Source of the DNA: Paenibacillus agaridevorans
GTDB lineage: Bacteria > Bacillota > Bacilli > Paenibacillales > Paenibacillaceae
Direction: 5' to 3'
Assembly: GCF_003112455.1 (NCBI RefSeq)
Contig: NZ_BDQX01000317.1
Location: forward strand, 23,174 to 72,017
DNA: 48,844 nucleotides
In this document: positions 25,437 to 33,187 of the stretch, piece after piece
Layout of the letters: every line of letters starts with the position of its first letter
Position numbering within the stretch: the stretch's first letter is position 1
Position numbers and translations under genes: made by a program
The notes under the pieces: generated by a model
Databases searched by the model: none
Seen by the model: the letters and a program-made list of their open reading frames with translations, nothing else
What the model was told of the DNA's origin: nothing

Positions 25437-26072
25437 TTAGGCTCCTTGCTCGATGAGCTGGCGCATCTCCGCCGCGGCTGCCTGCTTATCCGCTTGTCCG
25501 GTAATACCGCCGCCGACGATGACGAGATCCGGGTTCGCTTTGATGACTTCGGGAAGCGTGCTTAATTTGATGCCCCCGGCGATCGCCGTTTTGGCATGTT
25601 TGACGGCGGATTTGATGGTGAGCAGATCCGCGAACGAATTTTGACCCACGGCTTGGAGATCATATCCCGTATGCACGCAGATGTAGTCGACGCCGAGCGC
25701 ATCCACTTCCCGGGCACGGCCCGCGAGATCCTTAACCGCGATCATGTCCACCAGAATTTGTTTGCCTTGCTTGCGCGCTTCTTCGACGGCGCCCTTGATC
25801 GTCATATCTTCGGATGCGCCAAGCACGGTCACGATGTCGGCTCCCGCCTCCGAAGCCTTCATCACTTCATAGCCCGCTGCATCCATGACCTTCAGATCGG
25901 CGAGCACTCTCAGATGAGGGAACGCCTCCTTGATTTCCTTCACCGCGCGCAACCCCTCGTTAATGACGACGGGCGTGCCGATCTCCACGATATCTATATA
26001 GGCTTCGACTTCCTTCACCAGTTGTTTGGCCTGCGGAATATCGACCAGATCCAATGCCAATTGCAATTCCAT
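25437..26072 (-). CDS. hxlA: 3-hexulose-6-phosphate synthase
   Basis: A 211-residue TIM-barrel enzyme of the OMP-decarboxylase superfamily. I take the ATG at 26072 (MELQLALDLVDI); a TTG two codons earlier is less well placed behind GAGGAG. It shows VEIGTPVVINEG, the metal-binding LADLKVMDAAGYE, and AGGIKLSTLP and VGGGITGQAD phosphate-gripper loops. It condenses formaldehyde with ribulose-5-phosphate. It is first gene of the hxlAB operon; the HxlR regulator gene lies about 520 bp upstream on the same strand. Confidence 0.95.
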   Translation of the reverse strand: MELQLALDLVDIPQAKQLVKEVEAYIDIVEIGTPVVINEGLRAVKEIKEAFPHLRVLADLKVMDAAGYEVMKASEAGADIVTVLGASEDMTIKGAVEEARKQGKQILVDMIAVKDLAGRAREVDALGVDYICVHTGYDLQAVGQNSFADLLTIKSAVKHAKTAIAGGIKLSTLPEVIKANPDLVIVGGGITGQADKQAAAAEMRQLIEQGA

Positions 26073-26593
26073 GTACAAGTCACTCCTCGCGTTTATCTTA
26101 ATAAGTGTGGACCACGCAACTTATTGTATGACGACGGGGAAGACTTGAACAGTACGCACTATTCGGTGACGTAGTTCCCAATTGTATACCAACAGCGTCA
26201 ATCAAGGTGAAACGGCTACGCCGACCTTTGGCGGCGGAGGGCGTTGCATTCCGACTTTGCCGGGGCTGTACATGGCATGGCCGAAAATCGGCCTCTCTGC
26301 ACATTTGTGCATTTCTCCCCAATTTTTTAAACAAATGGAACCCCAGCACAGCAAATTGTACGAAAATACACAAATTCTCGCTTCATATCTTCGTTCGGGA
26401 CCTTTTTGAACCAAAATTTGTGGATATATGTACAAATGTACGATTAGATTGCCCCTACCCATCTTAATTGTGTATATTCGCTCAATTGTTCTACCGTTTG
26501 TAAAAATATCCAAGGGCTCACACTAGCACCAGTACTCCAGTGCCTATCATGGGAACAAGACCTCTAACGAGTCGTTAGAGGATCCATTGCTTA
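26073..26593. other. Intergenic region between hxlR and hxlA
   Basis: About 520 bp, more AT-rich in its centre than its surroundings. A perfect -10-like TACAAT on the minus strand at 26128-26123 without a good -35 is a plausible hxlAB promoter needing an activator. GGCCGA-AAA-TCGGCC (26279-26293) is a small hairpin. A 103-codon minus-strand open frame (26202-26513, MDIFTNGRT...) has no ribosome binding site and no recognised domain; I do not call it a gene. Confidence 0.5.
26561..26581 (-). terminator. Palindromic hairpin after hxlR
   Basis: CCTCTAACGA-G-TCGTTAGAGG is a 21-bp palindrome with one centre base, 13 bp beyond the hxlR stop. On the minus strand it is followed by TCTTGTTCCC. Probably the hxlR terminator. 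Confidence 0.65.
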
Positions 26594-26944
26594 TCAATGA
26601 TCGCTCGAGGTTGGCGAAGCCTCCTTATCCACCCGTTCTTGATGCTTCAGCCCCCAGTCGGCCAGCAGATGAAGCACCTCCCCCATCGTCCCTCCGTATG
26701 GGGTCAAGGAATATTCGACCTTCGGAGGCACCTGCATAAAGACCTCCCGATGAATAATGCCGTCTTCCTCCAATTCGCGGAGTTGCTGGGTCAACATCTT
26801 CTGAGTAATGTCCGGCATGCCCCGTCTTAATTCGCCGAATCGCCTGGCGCCGTCCATCAGATGGCATAATATGACCAGCTTCCATTTGCCTCCGATCACC
26901 TTTAGCGTCGTCTCGACGGAGTCCTTAAACAACTGATCGCCCAT
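26594..26944 (-). CDS. hxlR: HxlR-family transcriptional regulator
   Basis: A 116-residue winged-helix protein with the full family signature: GGKWKLVILCHLMDGARRFGEL (cut here: GGKWKLVILCHLMDG), GMPDITQKMLTQQLRELEEDGIIHR and PPKVEYSLTPYG. It has no Cys at the N-terminus, where formaldehyde- or diamide-sensing homologues carry one. The gene lies upstream of hxlAB on the same strand, whereas in Bacillus subtilis hxlR is divergent from hxlAB. Proximity makes it the probable activator of the formaldehyde operon, but HxlR proteins are numerous, so the symbol is by context. Confidence 0.85.
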   Translation of the reverse strand: MGDQLFKDSVETTLKVIGGKWKLVILCHLMDGARRFGELRRGMPDITQKMLTQQLRELEEDGIIHREVFMQVPPKVEYSLTPYGGTMGEVLHLLADWGLKHQERVDKEASPTSSDH

Positions 26945-27129
26945 AATGTCGCTCCTTCCACCGTTCGTCGCAAGCTATCGCCGCCAAGCGACGATAGGCA
27001 GCCTGTTTGCCAGAATCGTCCTTCCATGATAGCCGACTCGTCCCGCAATCACAACAGCCCACAGACAGATCCCGAGGACGAGGCTAGCGAAGTACACGAT
27101 GGCAAGTCGCCCCTGGGCAATGGAATAAC

Positions 27130-27177
27130 AACGGGCAGTCCGCAGGCCGATGAGTCGACCGTGCGGAACTGCCCGTT
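27130..27177 (-). terminator. Hairpin terminator of the VOC / AlkZ-related operon
   Basis: AACGGGCAGT-CCGCA...TGCGG-A-ACTGCCCGTT forms a 15-bp stem with one bulge, about 20 bp past the stop of the AlkZ-related gene. The T-run on the minus strand is weak (GTTATTCC). Confidence 0.65.
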
Positions 27178-27197
27178 TCGATTGATTTGCTCTTGCC

Positions 27198-27857
27198 CTA
27201 TCGCGTCGCCAACCCCAGCTTCTTCGCAAAATACGCAAAAGCCTTCTCGGAGCAGACTGGACCGATCGCCTGGCCCACCTCTGCCTTCGCTTCTTCCACC
27301 GACAGCTGCCGGACATCGCCGAGAACCGATCGTATCCACGAATCCGACGTCTGGTAACACATGCTGCTCCAGCTCTCCTTCTGCTTGGCCGAGCCGGTAA
27401 TGACGATGTAGCCGCCGCTTTGAAGTTCGTTCAGCGCCTTGTCGTACTCCTTCTTATCCTCTTTGGCATCGAGTCCCGCTTCCTTCCGCAATTGACGGGA
27501 GTCCGTATTGCCTTGCTCGCTCAAAATCCCGTAAATCCGATGAGCGGCCCGCGACATGGAGCCGGCTTCGAAGAGATCGCGGACGGACTGGTTGCCGGTT
27601 AGAATCGTCCTGACCGCGGGATACAAAGCGCTGTCGATAAACGAAGCCTTTGTCCCGAAGAACCTGCCGTATGCGGCCACGCCTTCCTGAGCGATCCGAA
27701 TGCGCCAAAGCCAGGGATCGGTAGCCTGTTCCGTATGCCAGGCGCTGTCTTCGGTAACGACGGTCAGCGCCGGATGCTCGGGAGCCAGCTCCGCGAAAGG
27801 AAATATCTTATATTTTTTTACAAGCTGCACGAATTCCTCATATTCCGTTATCTTCAT
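27198..27857 (-). CDS. AlkZ-related winged-helix protein
   Basis: A 219-residue protein. SWHTEQATDPWLWRIRIAQEGVAAYGRFFG near the N-terminus (shown in part as DPWLWRIRIAQEGVAAYGRF) and a C-terminal helical region match small proteins annotated as AlkZ-related in Bacillales. These share part of the winged-helix fold of the YcaQ/AlkZ DNA glycosylases. The QxQ catalytic motif of true AlkZ enzymes is not visible, so glycosylase activity is uncertain. It begins 12 bp after the VOC gene and forms an operon with it. Confidence 0.65.
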   Translation of the reverse strand: MKITEYEEFVQLVKKYKIFPFAELAPEHPALTVVTEDSAWHTEQATDPWLWRIRIAQEGVAAYGRFFGTKASFIDSALYPAVRTILTGNQSVRDLFEAGSMSRAAHRIYGILSEQGNTDSRQLRKEAGLDAKEDKKEYDKALNELQSGGYIVITGSAKQKESWSSMCYQTSDSWIRSVLGDVRQLSVEEAKAEVGQAIGPVCSEKAFAYFAKKLGLATR

Positions 27858-27869
27858 CTCTAAGCGCCC

Positions 27870-28250
27870 CTATGCAAACAGACTGATCAAATTGCCGTCC
27901 GGGTCCTGCACGATGGCATAACGTTGTCCCCATACCGCATCCCACGGCTCGCGATGTCCGCCGTAACCGCTCTCCACGATTCGTTGATACAGCTCGTCCA
28001 CCTCTTGCGCGTTCCCGCAAAGAAATGCAAGCTCGATACGATGGCCCGCGGGCTCTGTCCAACCGCCATAGATATCCGCTATCATCTCTTGTTTGTCGAA
28101 CGCCAAGCGGACGCCGTCCTGCGCCTCGACCTCTACATGCATATCGCTATCCTTGTTCTCCGGGATGCTGAGGCCCAGCAAGCGGTAGAAGGCAAGCGCC
28201 CTGCCCATATCCTTCGTCACGATGCCTACCATATCCAATCGAATGCCCAT
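27870..28250 (-). CDS. VOC-family (glyoxalase/bleomycin-resistance-like) protein
   Basis: A 126-residue protein from ATG 28250 (MGIRLDMVGIVTKDMGRALAFYRLLG), placed behind AAAGGGGAATG. Two beta-alpha-beta-beta-beta modules are visible; the second ends in IVQDPDGNLISLF, the usual VOC closing motif. One likely metal ligand, the Glu of MHVEVE, is present, but the rest of the site is not clearly conserved. Such proteins bind antibiotics, isomerise or cleave small molecules. It is upstream of the AlkZ-related gene, consistent with a small stress or resistance operon. Confidence 0.88.
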   Translation of the reverse strand: MGIRLDMVGIVTKDMGRALAFYRLLGLSIPENKDSDMHVEVEAQDGVRLAFDKQEMIADIYGGWTEPAGHRIELAFLCGNAQEVDELYQRIVESGYGGHREPWDAVWGQRYAIVQDPDGNLISLFA

Positions 28251-28363
28251 CCGTTCATTCCCCTTTCGCTGCATTCCGTATTACTGACGCATAATCATTG
28301 TCGCCAGTTCTACACCGATCATACCTCAATTCCAGCCGGCATAATAGGAAAAAACGGACATGT

Positions 28364-29188
28364 TCATTCCTTCGCCCACACTTGCCCCGGCGGTAACCCG
28401 TAATATCGTTTGAAAGTCTTGATGAGATGGGACTGGTCGTAATAACCGTATTTCGCTGCAAGATCGGCGTAGCTCATCCTGGCTCCCGCACCCCCATAAA
28501 TCTCCCGCAGCATGCTCTGGAACCGGATAATGCCAAGTATCTCCTTCGGACCGACGCCAATCTCCCGTTCGAAAACCCTACGCAGATGGCGTTCGCTGAA
28601 GCCCAGCTTGTCCGCAAGCTGGGCAGGGGACAATATGCCTTTGTAGTCGTACATATAGTTTAACCCGTTATAAAGCAAGCCGGGCATCGGGACATCCAAG
28701 CGAGAAAGCAGTCCCGAAAGCCGGATTTCTGCAAGTTCGATCAGCTGCGATACATCCTTGGCGTACAGCAGTTCCTCCGACAGGAAAAGACCCTCGGCTC
28801 CCCACATGTCGTACAGATACACCCGCTCCGAGGCAAAAGCCGAGACCGGAACGCGAAGAATGGAGCGAGCGGACTCCGTATACATGCGAATGCCAAAGGA
28901 GGATTGCTCCGAGGCGAGATCGATAACGAGGCAGTTCGTCATCAGACCCGTGACGAAGGCGGCATGGCTGGCGGAGGACGCCCTGCGATCCACGATAATA
29001 TCGACGCAGCCGTCGGGAATAATCCGATGGGGCTGGCTCCCCGATCGCGCGTCGAAATCCACCGTCCAATAACAAGCCACATGGGGCTCCAAGAAAGCGC
29101 TCGGCGCGTACTCCCGATAGCTGTAGCCGGAATGCTGCCTCTCGCTTCGCAAAGTCGGCGACTGTACGGGGCGGAACAAGTTTGACAT
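28364..29188 (-). CDS. AraC-family regulator with DUF6597-type N-terminus
   Basis: A 274-residue protein from ATG 29188 (MSNLFRPVQSP), behind GGGAGG. The N-terminal half contains the signature PHVACYWTVDFDA and HRIIPDGCVDIIVD of the DUF6597 sensory module, with FVTGLMTNCLVIDL further on. The C-terminal half has two HTH motifs (LADKLGFSERHLRRVFEREI and DLAAKYGYYDQSHLIKTFKR). No adjacent gene is obviously its target; the downstream VOC / AlkZ-related pair is on the same strand and could be. Members often control stress or resistance genes. Confidence 0.92.
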   Translation of the reverse strand: MSNLFRPVQSPTLRSERQHSGYSYREYAPSAFLEPHVACYWTVDFDARSGSQPHRIIPDGCVDIIVDRRASSASHAAFVTGLMTNCLVIDLASEQSSFGIRMYTESARSILRVPVSAFASERVYLYDMWGAEGLFLSEELLYAKDVSQLIELAEIRLSGLLSRLDVPMPGLLYNGLNYMYDYKGILSPAQLADKLGFSERHLRRVFEREIGVGPKEILGIIRFQSMLREIYGGAGARMSYADLAAKYGYYDQSHLIKTFKRYYGLPPGQVWAKE

Positions 29189-29335
29189 GCAGCGGAGGCC
29201 TCCCTGCTTTTTAGAATCGTCGTTACTAGCGTAACATAGTGTCGCCATGCAAGGAAACGTCCGGCAGTACTCCCTATGCGCCTATGCCTCGCGGGAACCG
29301 AGCCTGCGCTTGCACCTCCAGGCCGCCACGCGCCA

Positions 29336-29365
29336 AAAGCCCGTCCGAATGTTCGGATGGGCTTT
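29336..29365 (-). terminator. Terminator of the GNAT-like / small-peptide operon
   Basis: AAAGCCCGTCCGAA-TG-TTCGGATGGGCTTT is a 14-bp stem with one G-U pair; on the minus strand TTTTGG follows. It lies 36 bp past the stop of the 39-residue peptide gene. Confidence 0.85.
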
Positions 29366-29401
29366 GCGCTCCCTTGCAGAAGCGGCGGGCTGCGCAAGAA
29401 A

Positions 29402-29521
29402 TTACTTTGCTGCAGCTGCGGACGTTCTTACTTGCTCGCTCGCTTTCAGCGCTTCTTTCAGGCTGATTTTACCTAGTTTGCTACCGTTTTTTTTGTCGTA
29501 GCTCGGAGGCATGATGACCAT
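29402..29521 (-). CDS. 39-residue basic peptide at the end of the GNAT-like operon
   Basis: Starts at ATG 29521 with MVIMPPSYDKKNGSKLGKIS and ends in a helix-forming ALKASEQVRTSAAAAK. The ribosome binding site AAAGGAGGTGAAATCC is among the strongest in the window, which is the main reason to believe the gene; a longer in-frame open frame to 29602 has none. It lies 47 bp behind the second GNAT-like gene and before a terminator, so it is the third gene of that operon. There is no signal peptide and no Cys. I recognise no family. It could be a substrate, partner or regulator of the two upstream proteins. Confidence 0.65.
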   Translation of the reverse strand: MVIMPPSYDKKNGSKLGKISLKEALKASEQVRTSAAAAK

Positions 29522-29568
29522 GGATTTCACCTCCTTTCGAGATTTTAGGCTTTCCCGGCAACATGGAC

Positions 29569-30072
29569 TTACTTCCGTTCGCCTGCCTTCAAATAAGCCC
29601 AAAGATCGGCAAACGCTGTCTCGTAAACGACTTCGCGGCCGTTGCCGCCTTCGCGTTCCCCGACGTACTTCGCAAACTTGGCATACAGCCGGTTCAGATA
29701 CGTTTGATTGGCAAGCACATAAAATCGCACCAATCGAACTCCGCGATTATCGCTCTCTACCTTCCTGACCCAATCCCCGAATCCGCGGTAGAAGATCCAA
29801 CTGCTTCGATAAGGTTCGGCCAATATCGCGGAATCGATAAAAACCGTTTCTCCATCGCTCTCGTAGCGATATTGAAGGTAGGCCGCGAGCTCGCCCTGTT
29901 CGTTCTCGTACAGCATAAAGCGGCTGTCTTGAAGCGTCGTCATGAGATGCGCGATTGTCTCCAGCAGCGAAAGCTGCCGATCGAACTGATAGCTCTCGGC
30001 GATGTAGAACTTCGCGAATCGCGCATAATCGGAGTCCGTCTCGCAGTTTTTCGCGTACAGCCGCTTTGACAT
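29569..30072 (-). CDS. GNAT-like protein, paralogue of the upstream gene
   Basis: A 167-residue protein from ATG 30072, behind AAATGGAGGAAATAGC; the longer open frame overlapping the previous gene is not coding. Secondary-structure pattern and the strand DSRFMLYENEQGELAAYLQY followed by VFIDSAILAEPYR and a helix, then LVRFYVLANQTYLNRLYAKFA, suggest an acetyltransferase (GNAT) fold. The acyl-CoA loop (Q/RxxGxG/A) is not recognisable. It resembles its upstream neighbour in layout and in the C-terminal motif LAxLWAYLK / LAQLKAYLG. Function is unknown. Confidence 0.7.
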   Translation of the reverse strand: MSKRLYAKNCETDSDYARFAKFYIAESYQFDRQLSLLETIAHLMTTLQDSRFMLYENEQGELAAYLQYRYESDGETVFIDSAILAEPYRSSWIFYRGFGDWVRKVESDNRGVRLVRFYVLANQTYLNRLYAKFAKYVGEREGGNGREVVYETAFADLWAYLKAGERK

Positions 30073-30098
30073 GCTATTTCCTCCATTTGGTTGCAAGA

Positions 30099-30629
30099 TC
30101 AGGAAACGATCGGCCGGGACGCGAACCGACCGAGATATGCCTTTAGTTGTGCCAAGGTGACCCGATAGGCGTACAAATCGCCGGCAGCCGTGCCCGATAC
30201 GCTTGTCCTCTCCGCGAACTTCCCGAACAGTCGTGCCAAATAGGCATCCTGCTTCGTCCAGAAAACAAGCTCCGCAACCTCTTCCGTCTCTTCTTCGAGA
30301 TACTCGGTTAGAAACTGCAAACCTCGCAAAAAAACCGGCGTCCTCCGGCATTCCTCTACCAAATAAGCAACCTGCAGCTGCAAGATATGGCGATCCTCGT
30401 AATCGCCTTCTCCCGTCCCGCGAATGTAGCCCAAAGCGCCTACGGCTTCTCCCTCGTCGTCCAGACAGAGAATGCACCGCGAATCTTCCATCAGCAGCGG
30501 GCTTGCTATAAAGTTAAACGAAACGGGGAAGGAATATGGCATGCCGAGCCCCTCGTAGTGACTGAGCAGAAAGTCCAAATATTTTCTGTGGTACATGTGG
30601 CTCGCGCTCACGGAAAAAGTATAGTACAT
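30099..30629 (-). CDS. GNAT-like protein, first gene of the small-peptide operon
   Basis: A 176-residue protein starting MYYTFSVSASHMYHRKYLDF with a GGAGGCGGCGTTTCT site. The strand DSRCILCLDDEGEAVGALGY matches DSRFMLYENEQGELAAYLQY of the next gene, and LVFWTKQDAYLARLFGKFAE matches LVRFYVLANQTYLNRLYAKF. The two are therefore diverged tandem duplicates of about 170 residues. A GNAT-type fold is suggested by the strand-helix order, but no acetyl-CoA signature is evident. It is followed 26 bp later by the paralogue and then by the 39-residue peptide gene. Confidence 0.7.
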   Translation of the reverse strand: MYYTFSVSASHMYHRKYLDFLLSHYEGLGMPYSFPVSFNFIASPLLMEDSRCILCLDDEGEAVGALGYIRGTGEGDYEDRHILQLQVAYLVEECRRTPVFLRGLQFLTEYLEEETEEVAELVFWTKQDAYLARLFGKFAERTSVSGTAAGDLYAYRVTLAQLKAYLGRFASRPIVS

Positions 30630-30745
30630 AGAAACGCCGCCTCCATGCTTTTGACATTATTTTAATACGTTTCCACCGTTTTGCCTATTTACTTTTGTAA
30701 GTTTTCCCGAAAGATTGTCGAAATCGCGGAAAATCGCTCTCATGA

Positions 30746-30781
30746 CAAAACGGACGACATCGTTAGTCCGATGTCGTCCGT
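30746..30781 (-). terminator. Terminator of the YjdM gene
   Basis: ACGGACGACATCG-TTAGTC-CGATGTCGTCCGT is a perfect 13-bp stem with a 6-nt loop; on the minus strand it is followed by TTTTG. It lies about 30 bp past the stop. Confidence 0.92.
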
Positions 30782-30810
30782 CCTATGATGCTCGCTGAGG
30801 GAGCACGATG

Positions 30811-31152
30811 TTAGTTCTTCTTGACGAATTCCGACTTCAGCTTCATGGCGCCGAAGCCGTCAATCTTGCAGTCGATGTCATGATCGCCGTCAATGAGCCG
30901 AATGTTCTTTACCTTCGTGCCTATCTTTACGACAAGCGATGTGCCTTTGACCTTCAAGTCCTTAATGACGGTGACGGAATCGCCATCCTTAAGCACGTTT
31001 CCGTTCGAATCCTTGACGATTTTCTCTTCTTCGCCGCTCCCGTCCGCGTCGTTCGGGTTCCATTCGTGGGCGCATTCCGGACAAACAAGCAAGCTTCCGT
31101 CCTCGTACGTATAAGGCGAATCGCACTGTGGACAATGGGGTAACGTAGACAT
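30811..31152 (-). CDS. yjdM: YjdM (PhnA-type) zinc-ribbon protein
   Basis: A 113-residue protein. An N-terminal zinc ribbon with Cys7, Cys10, Cys24 and Cys27 (CPQC and CPECAHEW) is followed by the highly conserved [20 protein letters not shown] and [20 protein letters not shown] beta domain. Length and sequence match the YjdM/PhnA family. The old name, alkylphosphonate utilisation protein, came from its genetic neighbourhood in E. coli and does not describe a proven activity. The gene stands alone with its own terminator. Confidence 0.95.
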   Translation of the reverse strand: MSTLPHCPQCDSPYTYEDGSLLVCPECAHEWNPNDADGSGEEEKIVKDSNGNVLKDGDSVTVIKDLKVKGTSLVVKIGTKVKNIRLIDGDHDIDCKIDGFGAMKLKSEFVKKN

Positions 31153-31356
31153 AATTCAAAAACTCTCCATTCATTTAAGTTAATTAATTGTCTCTTCGTC
31201 GATCATCGAGATGCCTTTTAAGGCAACGCCCTCATCCGGCGTCTCCACCATCTCTCAAAGCTCTTTCAGCGAACCGACCAGGTGTTGCGAGATGTCCATC
31301 TTCTCCATCTTGATCTCCTTTATCATATCTTTCGGAGAAATGACCTTCGTTCCATG

Positions 31357-31813
31357 CTACCGCATATCGAAGATCGCTTTCAACCCAATATTCATCATCG
31401 AGCCGCAGGCACGGTTGGCTTCATAGTAGCCTTGGTTCCGAAGCAAAGTGCCGTATAGGCCGCTGGATGCGGCAAGGCTTTCCTCTTGAGCCATGGCTCC
31501 GTTCAAGAACCCGCCTCCGGGATTCTTGGCGCTGGCAAAGTTCAGCACCCCGATTTTATCGGTTGCCCGACACCGCCATTTGACTCGTTGCCTTGACCGT
31601 AGCCTCATTGGCCACGGCATAATGAGCGCTATGCTTCCCTGCCGAGACCGGAAGATTCTGTACCAGAACAGCGCCTTGCTCGGGCGTAATCAGACGGCTG
31701 CCTTTCTCGGACCGTTGCTGCGCATCCGCTATCTCAATCTTCCGCCCCCCATGCTCGTAGAAACCACATTGCTGAATATCGACCGTTTCCTGGGCTATTT
31801 TTCTGCGATTCAT
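31357..31813 (-). pseudogene. Frameshifted and truncated TIGR02452 (PARG-like macrodomain) gene
   Basis: The first part, from ATG 31813, reads MNRRKIAQETVDIQQCGFYE and ends at a stop at 31556-31558 after NEATVKATSQMAVSG. The family continues in another frame: DKIGVLNFASAKNPGGGFLN, then AMAQEESLAASSGLY and YYEANRACGS, ending at a TAG at 31357. TIGR02452 proteins are about 280 residues. Here the frame slips near 31565, just before the ligand-binding loop NPGGGF, and the last half is missing. Beyond the TAG the frame keeps a coding-like look (ISPKDMIKEIKMEKMDISQH) to a TAA at 31180, with one more stop at 31255-31257, as in a decayed gene. It overlaps the NADAR stop by 4 bp (ATGA). Confidence 0.8.
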
Positions 31814-32373
31814 TTCGTCACTTCCTTCCGGCCCAACAGAATGTCTCGGACCTCCATAAGTGCAAACCCAAGCAAATTCGTCCCCCTCCATTGCAGGGGG
31901 TCCTTTGCCTTGGGATCGTCCTGCATTAAACCGATTCCCCAAATCCGGTCGTAGGGACTCGCCTCGACGATAATGCGTTCTCCGGTTGCTTTCAAAAAAT
32001 TGCCCAGCTCCGGATGCTGAGAGAACTTGGCTTCGTTGGCTTGCTTGACGATGCCGTAGCAGCGATCCTCCCATACCTGGCCATCGAAGCCGCTTACCCT
32101 GCGTCCAAACTCCTTCATCACCTTGGGATTGCCAGTACGTAGAATTGTCGCAAGGGAGGCTTCGTCATGGAATAACCGCGCCTTCTCCGCCATCATGTAT
32201 TGCTCCGCGCAGCTGTACCTGCTCCCTTCAATGACGAATGGACTCTTCCACCATTGACTCAAACAACTCTTATCGACCTGTTCTCCTTGCTGCGTATGGC
32301 CCCAGAAGAACAGAAAATCGAACTTTCGTCCCTTCGAGCATGACTGGCGCAAAGAATCGATATCATAAATCAT
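31810..32373 (-). CDS. NADAR-family protein (YbiA-like)
   Basis: A 187-residue protein from ATG 32373 (MIYDIDSLRQSC), behind AGGGAGGGTTATTC; the longer open frame upstream has no such site. It has the NADAR core: FLFFWGHTQ, LSQWWKSPFVIEG, YSCAEQYMMAEKARLF, and the closing ASPYDRIWGIGL. Members hydrolyse N-glycosidic bonds of riboflavin intermediates, and others remove ADP-ribose from guanine in DNA. The overlapping downstream gene was a PARG-like macrodomain protein, so the operon probably dealt with ADP-ribose adducts before that partner decayed. Confidence 0.9.
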   Translation of the reverse strand: MIYDIDSLRQSCSKGRKFDFLFFWGHTQQGEQVDKSCLSQWWKSPFVIEGSRYSCAEQYMMAEKARLFHDEASLATILRTGNPKVMKEFGRRVSGFDGQVWEDRCYGIVKQANEAKFSQHPELGNFLKATGERIIVEASPYDRIWGIGLMQDDPKAKDPLQWRGTNLLGFALMEVRDILLGRKEVTK

Positions 32374-32634
32374 GAATAACCCTCCCTTGTAACGCATGGC
32401 TACCTGCAAAACAAGCCGCTTCCGAATAGTCATTGATAACGCTTTTTTGATATTATCAATTTAATAATATAAATATAACAGGATCAACTCCCATACACAA
32501 GGTCATTTTTGATTATAGGTAAGTGTCCCGGCTGAAGCTGTCCCTCCGTGACGCGGCACACTTAAATGAAAAAACTTCTATCGTAATTCTTCGAGAATGA
32601 GCGATTGCGTTTAATGGTTGTATTAGTCGTCAAA
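32374..32634. other. Intergenic region upstream of the NADAR gene
   Basis: About 260 bp, clearly AT-rich near 32440-32480. It holds a TTGATA-T-TATCAA palindrome (32447-32459), which could be an operator for the NADAR gene. No -35/-10 pair is convincing and there is no open frame I trust. Confidence 0.45.
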
Positions 32635-32670
32635 ACGAAACCCGCCAGCTCGGCTTACGACTGGCGGGTT
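32635..32670 (-). terminator. Terminator of the ArsR-SRPBCC operon
   Basis: AACCCGCCAG...CTGGCGGGTT forms a 10-bp stem with a 12-nt loop; on the minus strand TCGTTTTG follows. It lies about 18 bp past the SRPBCC stop. Confidence 0.85.
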
Positions 32671-32687
32671 CCGTCTTCTGCTGCTAT

Positions 32688-33170
32688 TTACTCTCGCGGC
32701 AGCTCGCCGATGATTCCGGCATAATCGACGCGTCTTTTCTCCCAGACTTCTTTGCGAGGCTCGGGTTCGCGCCCGTCAAGCAGCGCTTCGACGACGTCGA
32801 GACAAACATGCCAGCCTGCAAGATCACGATGCGAGTGATCCGTAATCTTCGTTATTTTCTCAATAAGGAGAAGACGGCAGCCATCCTCTTCGGGGTAGAG
32901 CTCGAAGCGCACACGATCCTCGCCCCACGTATATTCCAGCACGGACTGCCGTTTCACTTCCAGAATAGCCATCTCTTCGAACGTGCCATCCCCCATGTCG
33001 AACTTAATGACGCTTCCCTCCCGGAGTTCTTCGACATGCAGCTCCGAGAACCACTTCTTCAGCTTGTCATTTTCGGTCAGATACGCCCATACCTTCTCGA
33101 CTGGATGCTTCAGCTTGCGCTCGAACCTGGCCTCGTATCCTTCTTCGGTTTGTTTGACAACGGCTAACAT
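32688..33170 (-). CDS. SRPBCC (AHSA1-like) domain protein
   Basis: A 160-residue single-domain protein from ATG 33170 (MLAVVKQTEEGYEARFERKL) with a GAGGAGGCAAACG site. The fold signature is KHPVEKVWAYLTENDKLKKWFSEL, then EGSVIKFDMGDGTFEEMAIL, a central EYTWGEDRVRFELYP, and the long C-terminal helix region with GWHVCLDVVEALLDG. It begins 17 bp behind an ArsR regulator. ArsR-AHSA1 pairs are common in soil bacteria, and the SRPBCC protein probably binds a hydrophobic ligand; the ligand is unknown. Confidence 0.92.
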   Translation of the reverse strand: MLAVVKQTEEGYEARFERKLKHPVEKVWAYLTENDKLKKWFSELHVEELREGSVIKFDMGDGTFEEMAILEVKRQSVLEYTWGEDRVRFELYPEEDGCRLLLIEKITKITDHSHRDLAGWHVCLDVVEALLDGREPEPRKEVWEKRRVDYAGIIGELPRE

Positions 33171-33187
33171 CGTTTGCCTCCTCTTCG

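Noticed and set aside
26975..27316. Minus-strand open frame between hxlR and the AlkZ-related gene
   Set aside because: Arg/Trp-rich, overlaps the end of the AlkZ-related gene and a terminator hairpin, and has no ribosome binding site.
29522..29602. N-terminal extension of the 39-residue peptide to 66 residues
   Set aside because: The extension has no ribosome binding site, overlaps the upstream gene, and covers the strong site used by the shorter form.
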